Shown: positions 42,448 to 50,102 of the stretch, piece after piece
Layout: the number at the start of each line of letters is the position of its first letter
Position numbering within the stretch: position 1 is the first letter of the stretch
Source: an uncultured Clostridia bacterium
Lineage (GTDB): Bacteria; Bacillota; Clostridia; Christensenellales; QALW01
Direction of reading: 5' to 3'
Length of the DNA: 64,000 nucleotides
Assembly (NCBI GenBank): GCA_934434555.1
Contig: CAKRZX010000001.1
Coordinates: 1 to 64,000 of the forward strand
Position numbers and translations under genes: made by a program
Notes under the pieces: generated by a model
What the model saw: the letters and a program-made list of their open reading frames with translations, nothing else
Databases searched by the model: none
What the model was told of the DNA's origin: nothing

Positions 42448-43506
42448 GTGATTGTTATAAAAATATGCGGAATTATTTGTGAATACAACCCGCTTCACGA
42501 GGGACACAGATTTCATATCCGGGCGGCAAAAGAAACCTCCGATGCCGTTGTGTGCATTATGAGCGGTAATTTTGTGCAGAGAGGCGAAAATGCCGTGTTT
42601 GATAAATTTACACGTGCCCGCGCCGCACTTGAAGCCGGCGCCGATGCCGTTTTGGAGCTTCCGACAGTGTTTTCACTGCAATCGGCGGAACATTTTGCCG
42701 CGGGCAGTGTGCTTTCGGCGGCAAAAATCGGCTGTACGCATATTTCTTTCGGCAGTGAGCGGGGTGCACTTGATACGCTTGAAAATTCCGACGAATGCGC
42801 TTGTTTTTCCGAAAACATTGCGTCGGGGTTGTCCTACGGCAACTCGTTGGGCAGTTTTAAGGGTGAACCCAATTCAATGCTCGGAAAAGAATATATCCGC
42901 GCAATAAAAAAGTATTCTCTTCCCCTTATTCCCGAAACAGTTCTGCGCCAAAGCGGATTTTTATCGGCAAGCGAACACAGAGAACTTATAAAATCAAAAA
43001 TGGAAAGCGTCGAACTGCTGTGTTCCGCGCCCGCAATTTTTGCAGAAGATTTTTTTGAGTTGATAAAATACTCGGTTATAACTTCTTCCCTTGAAATGCT
43101 TAAAGATATCTGCGGCGTTAACGAGGGACTTGAATACAAACTGAAAAAGGAAATCCTGAATGCCGAAACCCTTGACGGGCTTATAAAGAGTGTAAAAAGC
43201 AAACGGTATACATATTCACGCATAAGCCGCATACTTTTCTGTACTCTTCTGAACATAAAAAAAGAAAATCTGTCCGCCCTGAAAAATGACCCGCCGGCAC
43301 TGAAACTTCTCGGAGCAAAAAAGGAAACGGGCATTCTTTCAAAGATAAAAAACTTCTACGTTTCGCCCCTTGACGCGGAAAAATTCGGCTTCTCAACCGT
43401 ACTTTCAAGCGAAATAAACCTGCGTGCTTCACAGGTTTACGGCATAAAGTCCGCCTGTTTTTCCGGCACGGAGGATTATAAGGGCTTTGTTGAATATCCG
43501 TCATAG
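42448..43506 (+). CDS. tmcAL: tRNA(Met) cytidine acetate ligase
   Basis: A 352-residue TmcAL (YlbM family), which activates acetate with ATP to acetylate the wobble cytidine of elongator tRNA-Met. The nucleotidyltransferase HxGH-type motif EYNPLHEGHRFH lies near the N-terminus and SGNFVQRGENAVFDKFTRA follows. It is shorter than B. subtilis YlbM (about 415). The conserved sequence starts KICGII, but the codon where ATG is expected, six bases after AAAGGTG, is ATA; the only standard start is a GTG inside the Shine-Dalgarno. It is divergent from ackA, and both use acetate. Confidence 0.9.
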   Translation: MIVIKICGIICEYNPLHEGHRFHIRAAKETSDAVVCIMSGNFVQRGENAVFDKFTRARAALEAGADAVLELPTVFSLQSAEHFAAGSVLSAAKIGCTHISFGSERGALDTLENSDECACFSENIASGLSYGNSLGSFKGEPNSMLGKEYIRAIKKYSLPLIPETVLRQSGFLSASEHRELIKSKMESVELLCSAPAIFAEDFFELIKYSVITSSLEMLKDICGVNEGLEYKLKKEILNAETLDGLIKSVKSKRYTYSRISRILFCTLLNIKKENLSALKNDPPALKLLGAKKETGILSKIKNFYVSPLDAEKFGFSTVLSSEINLRASQVYGIKSACFSGTEDYKGFVEYPS

Positions 43507-43631
43507 CCCGCCTCTTACGTTTGCTGTAAGTAAGTGCCGTTATTGTGTACAGCGGTAAAAAGTTGTCAGACTTTTGTGCACAGACCGCAACTGTACGCAA
43601 ACTATAAAAAGGCAGTATGAATCTACCTATT

Positions 43632-44543
43632 TTATTCGTCCCTTTTTACTGTAATTTTAAGCGTAAGAGGTTCAAGCCGGCCTTTGCACCAAACGGGCAG
43701 TCCCGACGATTTCTTTACCTGTCCGCGACTTGCATAGCGATAATCCCGCGGCGACATTCCCGTTAAATCCCGAAACGCGCGGTTAAACGAGCGGATAGTG
43801 TTATACCCTACCGAACTTCCTATTTCGGTAATTGAATCGTCACTGCTTGCAAGCCGTTCTTTCGCCTCGTTTACGCGCAGAATATTTATATAGTCGTTAA
43901 ACCCGATTTTTATTTTGTCGTTAAACAGCCTTGAAATATAATACTTGCTTGCGTGAAGCTTCTGCGCCATTTCGTCAAGGGAAATGCTTTCGGTGTAGTT
44001 TTGCAGACAGTAACTGAGTATTGACGAAAGCATATCCGTGTTTGAGCTCAGCACTTTTCTGTACTCAAACAGCGGCAGGACCTCGCCCAAAAACACGTTG
44101 AGATACCCCTTGTTTATTTCAAACGCGTACTGTAAATCGCTGTGGCGGATTCTCACCACTTCGCAAAGTATGTCCCTTATGTTTTCGGGCAGATTTTTCT
44201 TGCGTATTACGGGGCTTATCGGCACGTTTTTTATCAAAATGTTTGAATAGTCCGCAAAGAGTTCCGGCGGAAAAATCATTAAAACGCTCTCTTCGGGCAG
44301 ATACGTTCTGTAATAATGCACACGGTTCGGGAACGAAAAGAACAAATCGCCCTCATAAAGAGTAAACTCTTCCGAATCAAGATACGCCTTTGTTTCGCCC
44401 GAAAGCACATATACAAGTTCAATTTCCTTGTGCAGGTGCGCACCGCACTGCAAACGGTGCGTAATCGCCGCCGTTATAACTTTGTTGGGCTTATTTTCGT
44501 AAACAATACTGCCCGACTGCATTTTTTGATACTCTACCGCCAT
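43632..44543 (-). CDS. AraC family regulator of the sugar isomerase/dehydrogenase operon
   Basis: A 303-residue AraC protein: cupin domain with HLHKEIELVYVLSG (about 38-51) and C-terminal double helix-turn-helix (about 180-280) including VGYNTIRSFNRAFRDLTG. ATG at MAVEYQ is chosen for the GGGAG seven bases upstream. It is divergent from a xylose-isomerase-like protein and a Gfo/Idh/MocA dehydrogenase, which it probably activates in response to a sugar or polyol. Confidence 0.9.
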   Translation of the reverse strand: MAVEYQKMQSGSIVYENKPNKVITAAITHRLQCGAHLHKEIELVYVLSGETKAYLDSEEFTLYEGDLFFSFPNRVHYYRTYLPEESVLMIFPPELFADYSNILIKNVPISPVIRKKNLPENIRDILCEVVRIRHSDLQYAFEINKGYLNVFLGEVLPLFEYRKVLSSNTDMLSSILSYCLQNYTESISLDEMAQKLHASKYYISRLFNDKIKIGFNDYINILRVNEAKERLASSDDSITEIGSSVGYNTIRSFNRAFRDLTGMSPRDYRYASRGQVKKSSGLPVWCKGRLEPLTLKITVKRDE

Positions 44544-44602
44544 AAAACCGCTCCCGCAAATTAAACAGTGCAACATTTGTCCTGTTTTTTTCAATATTCG
44601 TC

Positions 44603-44631
44603 TTGAATTATACCACAGATTATTTTATACT
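44603..44631 (+). promoter_or_regulatory. Promoter of the isomerase-dehydrogenase operon
   Basis: TTGAAT, 17 bases, TATACT, about 30 bases before the first gene. Confidence 0.72.
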
Positions 44632-44662
44632 ACAAGTGAAAATTTGCAAGGAGGCAGATAAT

Positions 44663-45481
44663 ATGTTAGTAGGTGTACAGTTATACTCTGTAAGAGATGA
44701 TATGGAAAGGGATTTCGAGGGCACACTCAAAGCCGTTCACGATATGGGTTATGACGGTGTTGAGTTTGCCGGTCTTTTCGGCAAAACTCCCGAAGAGGTA
44801 AAGGCGCTTTGCGAAAAGTACAACCTTAACCCCATTTCGGCTCACGTAAGCATTGCCGAAATGAAAGGCGACCCGAAAACATTTGAAAATTATAAGGCAA
44901 TAGGCTGCAAGTACATTGCTATCCCCTACCGTCCTTTGGAAGACGAAGGTCCCGACGGCACATATGAGGACGCAATAAACGAAATACGCGAACTTTCGGA
45001 AAAAGCAAAAGCGGCGGGCTTGCAGATGATTTATCACAATCACGATTTTGAATTCCGCAAGCTCAGTGACGGCAGATATTTTATTGATAAGCTTTACGAT
45101 TCGATTCCCGCGGATCTGTTGGAAACCGAACTTGACACCTGCTGGGTAAAAGTTGCCGGTGAAGACCCGGTTGAATATCTTAAAAAGTACGCCGGCAGAG
45201 ACCGTATCGTTCATCTTAAAGACTTTTATAAAAAAGGTGAAAGCGTTGAGGGTATGTACGAACTTATCGGCATCAAACCCACCGAAGCCGCATCGGCTGA
45301 CGAGGAATTCGGCTTCCGTCCTTTGGGCAAGGGCTTGCAGGATATGCCCGCAATAGTAAAGGCGGCAGAAGATGCCGGTGCCGACTGGATTGTCGTTGAA
45401 CAGGACCGTCCCACACCCGGCAAAGAACCCATGAACGAAATTAAAATTTCAATCGACTATCTCAGAAGTATAGGTTATTAA
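44663..45481 (+). CDS. Sugar phosphate isomerase/epimerase (xylose isomerase-like TIM barrel)
   Basis: A 272-residue AP-endonuclease-2/xylose-isomerase-like TIM barrel. Metal ligands typical of the fold appear in YHNHDFEF (about 140), ELDTCWV (about 175), HLKDFY (about 205) and a final Glu in VVEQD. It would isomerise, epimerise or dehydrate a sugar or inositol derivative. AAGGAGG precedes ATG MLVGVQLYS; the frame extends 20 codons upstream without a site. A Gfo/Idh/MocA oxidoreductase follows after 30 bases. Confidence 0.9.
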   Translation: MLVGVQLYSVRDDMERDFEGTLKAVHDMGYDGVEFAGLFGKTPEEVKALCEKYNLNPISAHVSIAEMKGDPKTFENYKAIGCKYIAIPYRPLEDEGPDGTYEDAINEIRELSEKAKAAGLQMIYHNHDFEFRKLSDGRYFIDKLYDSIPADLLETELDTCWVKVAGEDPVEYLKKYAGRDRIVHLKDFYKKGESVEGMYELIGIKPTEAASADEEFGFRPLGKGLQDMPAIVKAAEDAGADWIVVEQDRPTPGKEPMNEIKISIDYLRSIGY

Positions 45482-45511
45482 ACAGCAAATGCTGTTAAGG
45501 AGGAAAATATA

Positions 45512-46666
45512 ATGGCAAATATTCTTGATGAATTCAAAAACGTTCACAAAGAAAAGAAAGCTGCCGGCAACGGCAAAAAAGTTAAAGTCGGCATTATCGG
45601 TGTAGGTTGGATTTCCGAGGCGCACATTGCAGAATATCTTAAAATGGACGACTGCGAGATCGTTGCCGCCGCTGACCTTATCCCCGGCAAAGCGGAGAAA
45701 ATGCTCAAAGACAAGTATCACGTTGAGGGTGTGCATTACTATGCCAATGACCGCGAACTTATCGATAATGAGCCTGACCTTGACTGCGTAAGCATCTGTA
45801 CATACAACCGTCAGCATGCGGGTCCGGCAATCTATGCACTTAAACACGGCGTAAACGTACTGCTTGAAAAGCCCATGTGCGTTACTATCGAAGAAGCGGC
45901 TGAAATAGTTAAGGCTGAAAAAGAAAGCGGAAAGATTCTTTCAATCGGTTTCCAGCCCCGTTTTGACGAAAATATGAAAATGGTTAAGCGTGTAGTTGAG
46001 TCGGGCGTGCTCGGCAAAATTTACTATATCCAGACCGGCGGCGGACGCAGACGCGGTATCCCCACACCTTTCGGCACTTCCTTTATTGAGGACAAGACCG
46101 CAGGTATCGGCGCTTTGGCTGACATCGGTTGCTACTCGCTTGATATGGTTCTTAACGCTATCGGCTATCCCAAGCCCCTTACCGTTTCGGGCTACAAGAG
46201 CGCATATTTCGGAACAAATCCCAAATATATGCCCTGCGAGGAATACGCCAAGAAGTTTGAAGTTGACGACTTTGCCGCCGCTTTCATTCGTCTTGAAGGT
46301 GATATAATCCTTGACTTCCGTATTTCGTGGGCTATGCATATGGACACTGCCGGCGACACCCTTATTTTGGGTACCGAGGGCGGCTTGCGTATTCCCTCAA
46401 CCGAGTGCTGGAACGGCTCAATCGGCGGACCTTTGACAATCTATCACGATGTTGCAGGCGAGCACGTTGAGACCAAGATTCCCATGAAAGAGAATCAGTA
46501 CGGCAACTTCTATTCCAAGATTCGTTCGTTCCTTGACGCTGTTAAAGAAAACGGCAAAGCGCCCGTTCCGTCAAGCCAGATCATTCTTAACCAAGCCATA
46601 CTTGACGCTATCGTAAAGAGCGCCAACGCCGGCAAGGAAGTGGAAGTAGTTATTCCCGAAGTTTAA
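45512..46666 (+). CDS. Gfo/Idh/MocA family oxidoreductase
   Basis: A 384-residue NAD(P)-dependent sugar or inositol dehydrogenase. The Rossmann motif GIIGVGWISEAH lies near residue 28, EKPMCVT (about 119) is the family EKP motif with the catalytic Lys, and the substrate domain includes DIGCYSLDMVLNAIG (about 205). AAGGAGG precedes the ATG. With the upstream isomerase and divergent AraC protein it forms a small catabolic unit lacking its own transporter. The substrate is unknown. Confidence 0.93.
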   Translation: MANILDEFKNVHKEKKAAGNGKKVKVGIIGVGWISEAHIAEYLKMDDCEIVAAADLIPGKAEKMLKDKYHVEGVHYYANDRELIDNEPDLDCVSICTYNRQHAGPAIYALKHGVNVLLEKPMCVTIEEAAEIVKAEKESGKILSIGFQPRFDENMKMVKRVVESGVLGKIYYIQTGGGRRRGIPTPFGTSFIEDKTAGIGALADIGCYSLDMVLNAIGYPKPLTVSGYKSAYFGTNPKYMPCEEYAKKFEVDDFAAAFIRLEGDIILDFRISWAMHMDTAGDTLILGTEGGLRIPSTECWNGSIGGPLTIYHDVAGEHVETKIPMKENQYGNFYSKIRSFLDAVKENGKAPVPSSQIILNQAILDAIVKSANAGKEVEVVIPEV

Positions 46667-46676
46667 TTACTCACAA

Positions 46677-46712
46677 AACACCGCTGTCACGTGACAGCGG
46701 TGTTTTTTTGCG
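46677..46712 (+). terminator. Terminator of the isomerase-dehydrogenase operon
   Basis: A perfect palindrome, ACACCGCTGTCAC against GTGACAGCGGTGT, followed by seven T. Confidence 0.92.
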
Positions 46713-46783
46713 CCTGAATACATAAAAAAAGCGTGCAGACACAGTTTTAATATGGTAAAATATAAAAAAAGGAGTGTTTCACT

Positions 46784-47623
46784 ATGCAAAAAGAATGTAT
46801 CGGCAAAATTATCGGTATGCAGGACGGTGCCGCCTATAACAACGTACTTTTCAGGTTCGGACCCCGCGGCGAGGGCTATGCGTACAACTTCCCTGCATTA
46901 TCAGAAATCGGGCAATTCACGCTTGACAGGCAGGATTTTCTTGTTCCCCACTCAAATGCGGTTACTTTCGGTATAGAACGCGCAGTGCACGGTGACGAAT
47001 TTCCCGTGCTGTACACGAATATCTATAACAACTGCTGTGACAGCGAGGACAGGCACAAGGGCACGCTGTGTGTTTATCGCATTTTTCGCAAAAACGGCAC
47101 TTTTGAAACCGAAATGATACAGTCAATACGCTTAGGCTTTGCCGATGACCTTACACTTTGGTCGTCCTTGCCCGACAACGGCGATGCGCGTCCTTACGGA
47201 AATCTTGTTGTTGACTGCAAAAACCGCCGCCTTGTTGCGTTCGTTATGCGTGACAAAGAAAGAATCACCCGCGTGCTTACGCTAAGACTTCCGAAAATAA
47301 GCGAGGGCAAAGTCAATGCTTTCGGCGTTCGTGAGGTTGTGCTTGATATGGATGATATCATTTCGCAGTTTGATATCGCCTATTCAAACTATCTGCAAGG
47401 CGCGTGTATGTACAACGGTCTGCTTTTTTCCACCGAGGGCGGTGTGCTTGATTCGGACAACACGCCCGCAATCCGCATTATTGATGTTGATAAAAAGCGT
47501 GAAATACGGCATATTGACCTGGAAACCGAGGGTCTTCCCCACGAACCTGAAATGATTTTCTTTTTCTCCGGCGTGTGCTACTACGGCGACGGCACGGGAA
47601 ATATTTATATGACAGATTTATAG
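46784..47623 (+). CDS. Conserved-looking protein of unknown function, propeller-like
   Basis: A 279-residue soluble protein without signal peptide or hydrophobic segments. It shows repeated strands ending in aromatic/Asp patterns (for example GNIYMTDL at the C-terminus and CYYGDGTGN before it), suggesting a beta-propeller. Middle segments such as TLWSSLPDNGDARPYGN carry many conserved-type residues but I do not recognise a family. AAAGGAG precedes the ATG and a TAAAAT -10 lies upstream. It may act on the same sugar as the preceding operon, but a terminator separates them. Confidence 0.72.
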   Translation: MQKECIGKIIGMQDGAAYNNVLFRFGPRGEGYAYNFPALSEIGQFTLDRQDFLVPHSNAVTFGIERAVHGDEFPVLYTNIYNNCCDSEDRHKGTLCVYRIFRKNGTFETEMIQSIRLGFADDLTLWSSLPDNGDARPYGNLVVDCKNRRLVAFVMRDKERITRVLTLRLPKISEGKVNAFGVREVVLDMDDIISQFDIAYSNYLQGACMYNGLLFSTEGGVLDSDNTPAIRIIDVDKKREIRHIDLETEGLPHEPEMIFFFSGVCYYGDGTGNIYMTDL

Positions 47624-47672
47624 GGCATTCAATTTGTGTTTACAAAACACCTGTTTTGTACTATTGTTTTAT

Positions 47673-47718
47673 CTCTTTGTTTGTCCCACCCGTAGGGCAG
47701 GGCTTTATGTCCTGCCGA
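47673..47718. repeat. Palindromic extragenic repeat, copy A
   Basis: A 46-base unit beginning CTCTTTGTTTGTCCCAC and ending CAGGGCTTTATGTCCTGCCGA in part; GGCAGG and CCTGCC form its stem. Copy B lies 213 bases downstream in the same orientation. Confidence 0.85.
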
Positions 47719-47885
47719 TTTTCGGAACGGTATTTCTATGCCGTGCGATAGGTTTTTCTGCAACATTATATCCTTTGCAAGCCCTCTATCTTCCTACGCT
47801 CGCGGCGAGAGATAAACCCCACAATGTTGAAACGGTTTTCAGAATAAAGCATTCTTTGATTTCCTTTTGCAATGCTTACTTTATG

Positions 47886-47932
47886 CTCTTTGTTTGTCCC
47901 ACGCCGTAGGGCAGGGCTTTATGTCCTGCCGA
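47886..47932. repeat. Palindromic extragenic repeat, copy B
   Basis: Identical to copy A apart from a change of CACCC to CACGCC that adds one base. Confidence 0.85.
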
Positions 47933-47968
47933 ATAAAACGAGTTTTTGAAACAAAATAATAAAAATAA

Positions 47969-47991
47969 TTCGGCGGGCATTGCCCGCCGAA
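47969..47991. repeat. Perfect extragenic palindrome
   Basis: TTCGGCGGGC and GCCCGCCGAA pair around three bases, ending one base before the relic stop codon. It may work as a terminator, but has no T-run on the minus side. Confidence 0.65.
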
Positions 47992-48133
47992 CTTATCTTT
48001 GCTCAAATTCAAGCCAAGGAATATTTACTTCATCTCCGTTATTTATTATGCCGTCAATGTGCATAAGCAACGGGAAATCCTTTTCGTCAAGTTTTCCGCT
48101 TCTTACAACCTTTGCCGCAAGGGTTGCTATGGC

Positions 48134-48403
48134 TAGGGTTACGATACCCATCCGAATCCGTTCAAATGCGCAAAAAATGTGCATCTACTTCGTCAAAGCG
48201 GCTTATAATATGTCCTATATTATCTCACCGCTTTTCCTTGTATCTGCATATTTTTACGAATCTCCGACCTTAAACCGAATTGTTTTTTCGTTTTTCAAGG
48301 CGGCGGAACGCAGGAATACCGGGAGTATTTCAAGTTCCGGCAACGCAGAAAGGCGGAAAAAGAATCGGTTTAAGGCGTGGTTCGGATAGGTACCGTAACC
48401 CTA
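48134..48403. mobile_element. MITE-like element with 25-bp terminal inverted repeats
   Basis: The ends TAGGGTTACGATACCCATCC (left) and the reverse complement of the right end, TAGGGTTACGGTACCTATCC, match over 25 bases with three differences. TA lies at each outer edge and may be the target duplication typical of IS630/mariner-type elements. The 270-base element has no transposase and interrupts the dehydrogenase relic. Its right third (48311-48400) recurs at 62084-62174. Confidence 0.7.
48311..48400 (+). repeat. Dispersed repeat core, copy 1
   Basis: About 91 percent identical to 62084-62174. In one frame both copies encode a 21-residue basic peptide starting TQEYREYF and ending EKESV then TAA, counting one Thr codon just upstream. 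All four differences within this stretch are at third positions and silent. Confidence 0.85.
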
Positions 48404-48513
48404 TGCATAAGAGAATTGAACCCTAACGCCGAAAATATGTCCGTTATCTCTTGCGGGAAAGCACATTGCACTGCCCATCATTCCCGCGCCTATAATAGTT
48501 ATAATACTCATAT

Positions 48514-48858
48514 TTACATATCCTTTGTTGCCACAACATCGCTGCCGGTTGAGCAAACGTCGTTTATAATGATATCACCGCATTTTACCGGCGACGAAAT
48601 CCGTACCTTTGCAATTTCACGCATAACGTCAAACATCTTGCTTTTAGGCACGGATTTGTTTGTTTTTACGGGGCACTTCGGGTTAAGTCCGCCCGATATC
48701 CTTACCGTGCTTGTAACCGTTCTTACCGGCGCGGTAACTTCCTGTTTTCCGTAAACTTCGCCACGGGGGCAACTGTTTCCGCTTACCGCATATCCGTTTT
48801 CCTCATCAACTTTCAAGCGGCACCCTCGCGGGCAGACTATGCATACAAGTTCTTTCAT
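48514..48858 (-). CDS. DUF1667 family protein
   Basis: A 114-residue cysteine-rich protein: CIVCPRGCRL at residues 6-15, a CPRGEVYG segment near 30 and three more cysteines. DUF1667 proteins are regularly encoded after GlpA/GlpB-like flavoproteins and are probably Fe-S electron-transfer partners. Its ATG overlaps the upstream flavoprotein stop (ATGA). Directly downstream lies the dehydrogenase relic. Confidence 0.88.
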   Translation of the reverse strand: MKELVCIVCPRGCRLKVDEENGYAVSGNSCPRGEVYGKQEVTAPVRTVTSTVRISGGLNPKCPVKTNKSVPKSKMFDVMREIAKVRISSPVKCGDIIINDVCSTGSDVVATKDM

Positions 48859-50102
48859 TCTTCCGCCTCCGTTTCAACCGTTACCGTATTCCCCGCTTTG
48901 TTAAGAAGAATTGCGGGAATATCTATTCTTTCCATTTCGCCGGGCGCCATATGCTCTCTTGAAAATGAAGCAAGCACGTTTCCGTCGCTTACAACCTTGA
49001 TTCTGCTCTTTTTCATAACTCTGTTCACGCGGAAGAATACGCCGTATTTTTTCTTTTCCTCAACACGGATTTTCTGCGGCACGGTATATGTTACGCCCGC
49101 GCCGTTTTTAAGTTCGATAAGCCTGCCGCTTTTTTCGCCGTTTTTGATATACTCCGCCGCCGCCTCGCCTGCCCGGGTGCTTTCTTCGGTAACATAATCC
49201 ACCAAATCGTGCACGTGAACCGCGTTTCCGCAGGCAAATATACCCTCGGTGTCGGTTTCGTTATTTTCAAACACAACAGCGCCGCCTGTACGCGGATCCA
49301 TTTCTATTCCCGCGGCACGGGTAAGTTCGTTTTCGGGTATAAGCCCTACCGAAAGCAGAACCGTATCGCAGTCAAACTCCATTTCCGTGCCTTTAATCGG
49401 GCGCCTGTTTTCGTCCACGCGTGAAACAATAACTTTTTCCACCCGGTCTTTGCCGATAATATCGGTTATTGTGTGGGAAAGATAAAGCGGAATATCAAAA
49501 TCTTCAAGGCACTGCACTATGTTGCGCGTCAGCCCGCCCGAAAAGGGCATAACTTCGACACAGGCAAGCACTTTTGCGCCTTCAAGGGTCATACGGCGCG
49601 CCATTATCAGCCCGATATCGCCGCTGCCCAAAATAACAACGCGCTTACCCGCCATATAGCCCTCGCAGTTAAGATATTTCTGCGCCGCACCCGCCGTAAA
49701 CACGCCTGCGGGACGGTCGCCCGGAATGGCTATTGCGCCCCGTGTGCGCTCGCGGCAGCCCGTGCTGATGATTATCGCCTTTGCATTAAGTTCCTCATAC
49801 CCGTTCAATGCGCTTATGCATTTAACGCGCTTATCCTTTGTAATTTCATGCACCATTGTGTCAAGCCTGAATTCAACATCGGTCTTTTCAAGCATTTTTA
49901 TAAATCTGCCCGCATATTCGGGTCCCGTAAGTTCTTCCTTGAAATAATGAAGTCCGAACCCGTTATGCACGCACTGATTGAGTATTCCGCCCGCTTCCCT
50001 GTCGCGTTCGATTACAAGAATTTTTTCCGCGCCTTTTTCTTTGGCGGCATATGCCGCAGCAAGTCCCGCAGGACCGCCGCCGATAATAATTATATCGTAC
50101 AT
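48855..50102 (-). CDS. NAD(P)/FAD-dependent oxidoreductase (GlpB-like partner)
   Basis: A 415-residue pyridine-nucleotide-disulfide-type flavoprotein with the FAD motif IIGGGPAGLAAAYAA (residues 5-19), an NAD motif VILGSGDIGLIMARR (about 158) and the FAD-closing EGIFACGNAVHVHDL (about 285). CNQ-type redox cysteines are not obvious. It lies between the GlpA-like dehydrogenase and DUF1667, with stop and start codons adjacent, and should pass electrons from glycerol-3-phosphate or a similar polyol phosphate. Confidence 0.9.
   Translation of the reverse strand: MYDIIIIGGGPAGLAAAYAAKEKGAEKILVIERDREAGGILNQCVHNGFGLHYFKEELTGPEYAGRFIKMLEKTDVEFRLDTMVHEITKDKRVKCISALNGYEELNAKAIIISTGCRERTRGAIAIPGDRPAGVFTAGAAQKYLNCEGYMAGKRVVILGSGDIGLIMARRMTLEGAKVLACVEVMPFSGGLTRNIVQCLEDFDIPLYLSHTITDIIGKDRVEKVIVSRVDENRRPIKGTEMEFDCDTVLLSVGLIPENELTRAAGIEMDPRTGGAVVFENNETDTEGIFACGNAVHVHDLVDYVTEESTRAGEAAAEYIKNGEKSGRLIELKNGAGVTYTVPQKIRVEEKKKYGVFFRVNRVMKKSRIKVVSDGNVLASFSREHMAPGEMERIDIPAILLNKAGNTVTVETEAEE

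Larger units (their letters stand above)
47624..47992. other. Repeat-rich intergenic region
   Basis: No gene is seen. An AAAACACCTGTTTT-type hairpin follows the upstream gene, then two direct copies of a palindromic repeat (47673 and 47886) and a separate perfect palindrome (47969). Confidence 0.6.
47993..48511 (-). pseudogene. Relic of an NAD-dependent glycerol-3-phosphate dehydrogenase-like gene
   Basis: The minus strand carries only the two ends of a gene. The 5' end (48511-48437) reads MSIITIIGAGMMGSAM and about nine more residues, a Rossmann motif. The 3' end (48133-47993) reads AIATLAAKVVRSGKLDEKDF, then a segment ending EVNIPWLEFEQ and stop. These fit the start and end of GpsA-like dehydrogenases of about 330 residues; the middle is missing and replaced by an element with inverted terminal repeats. 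The 5' end lies two bases after the DUF1667 gene, so it was the fourth gene of the Glp-like operon. Confidence 0.78.

Noticed and set aside
47673..47932. CRISPR array
   Set aside because: Only two palindromic units about 213 bases apart, no regular spacers and no cas genes.
48134..48403. Complete insertion sequence
   Set aside because: No transposase frame is present; at 270 bases it can only be a nonautonomous element or a fragment.
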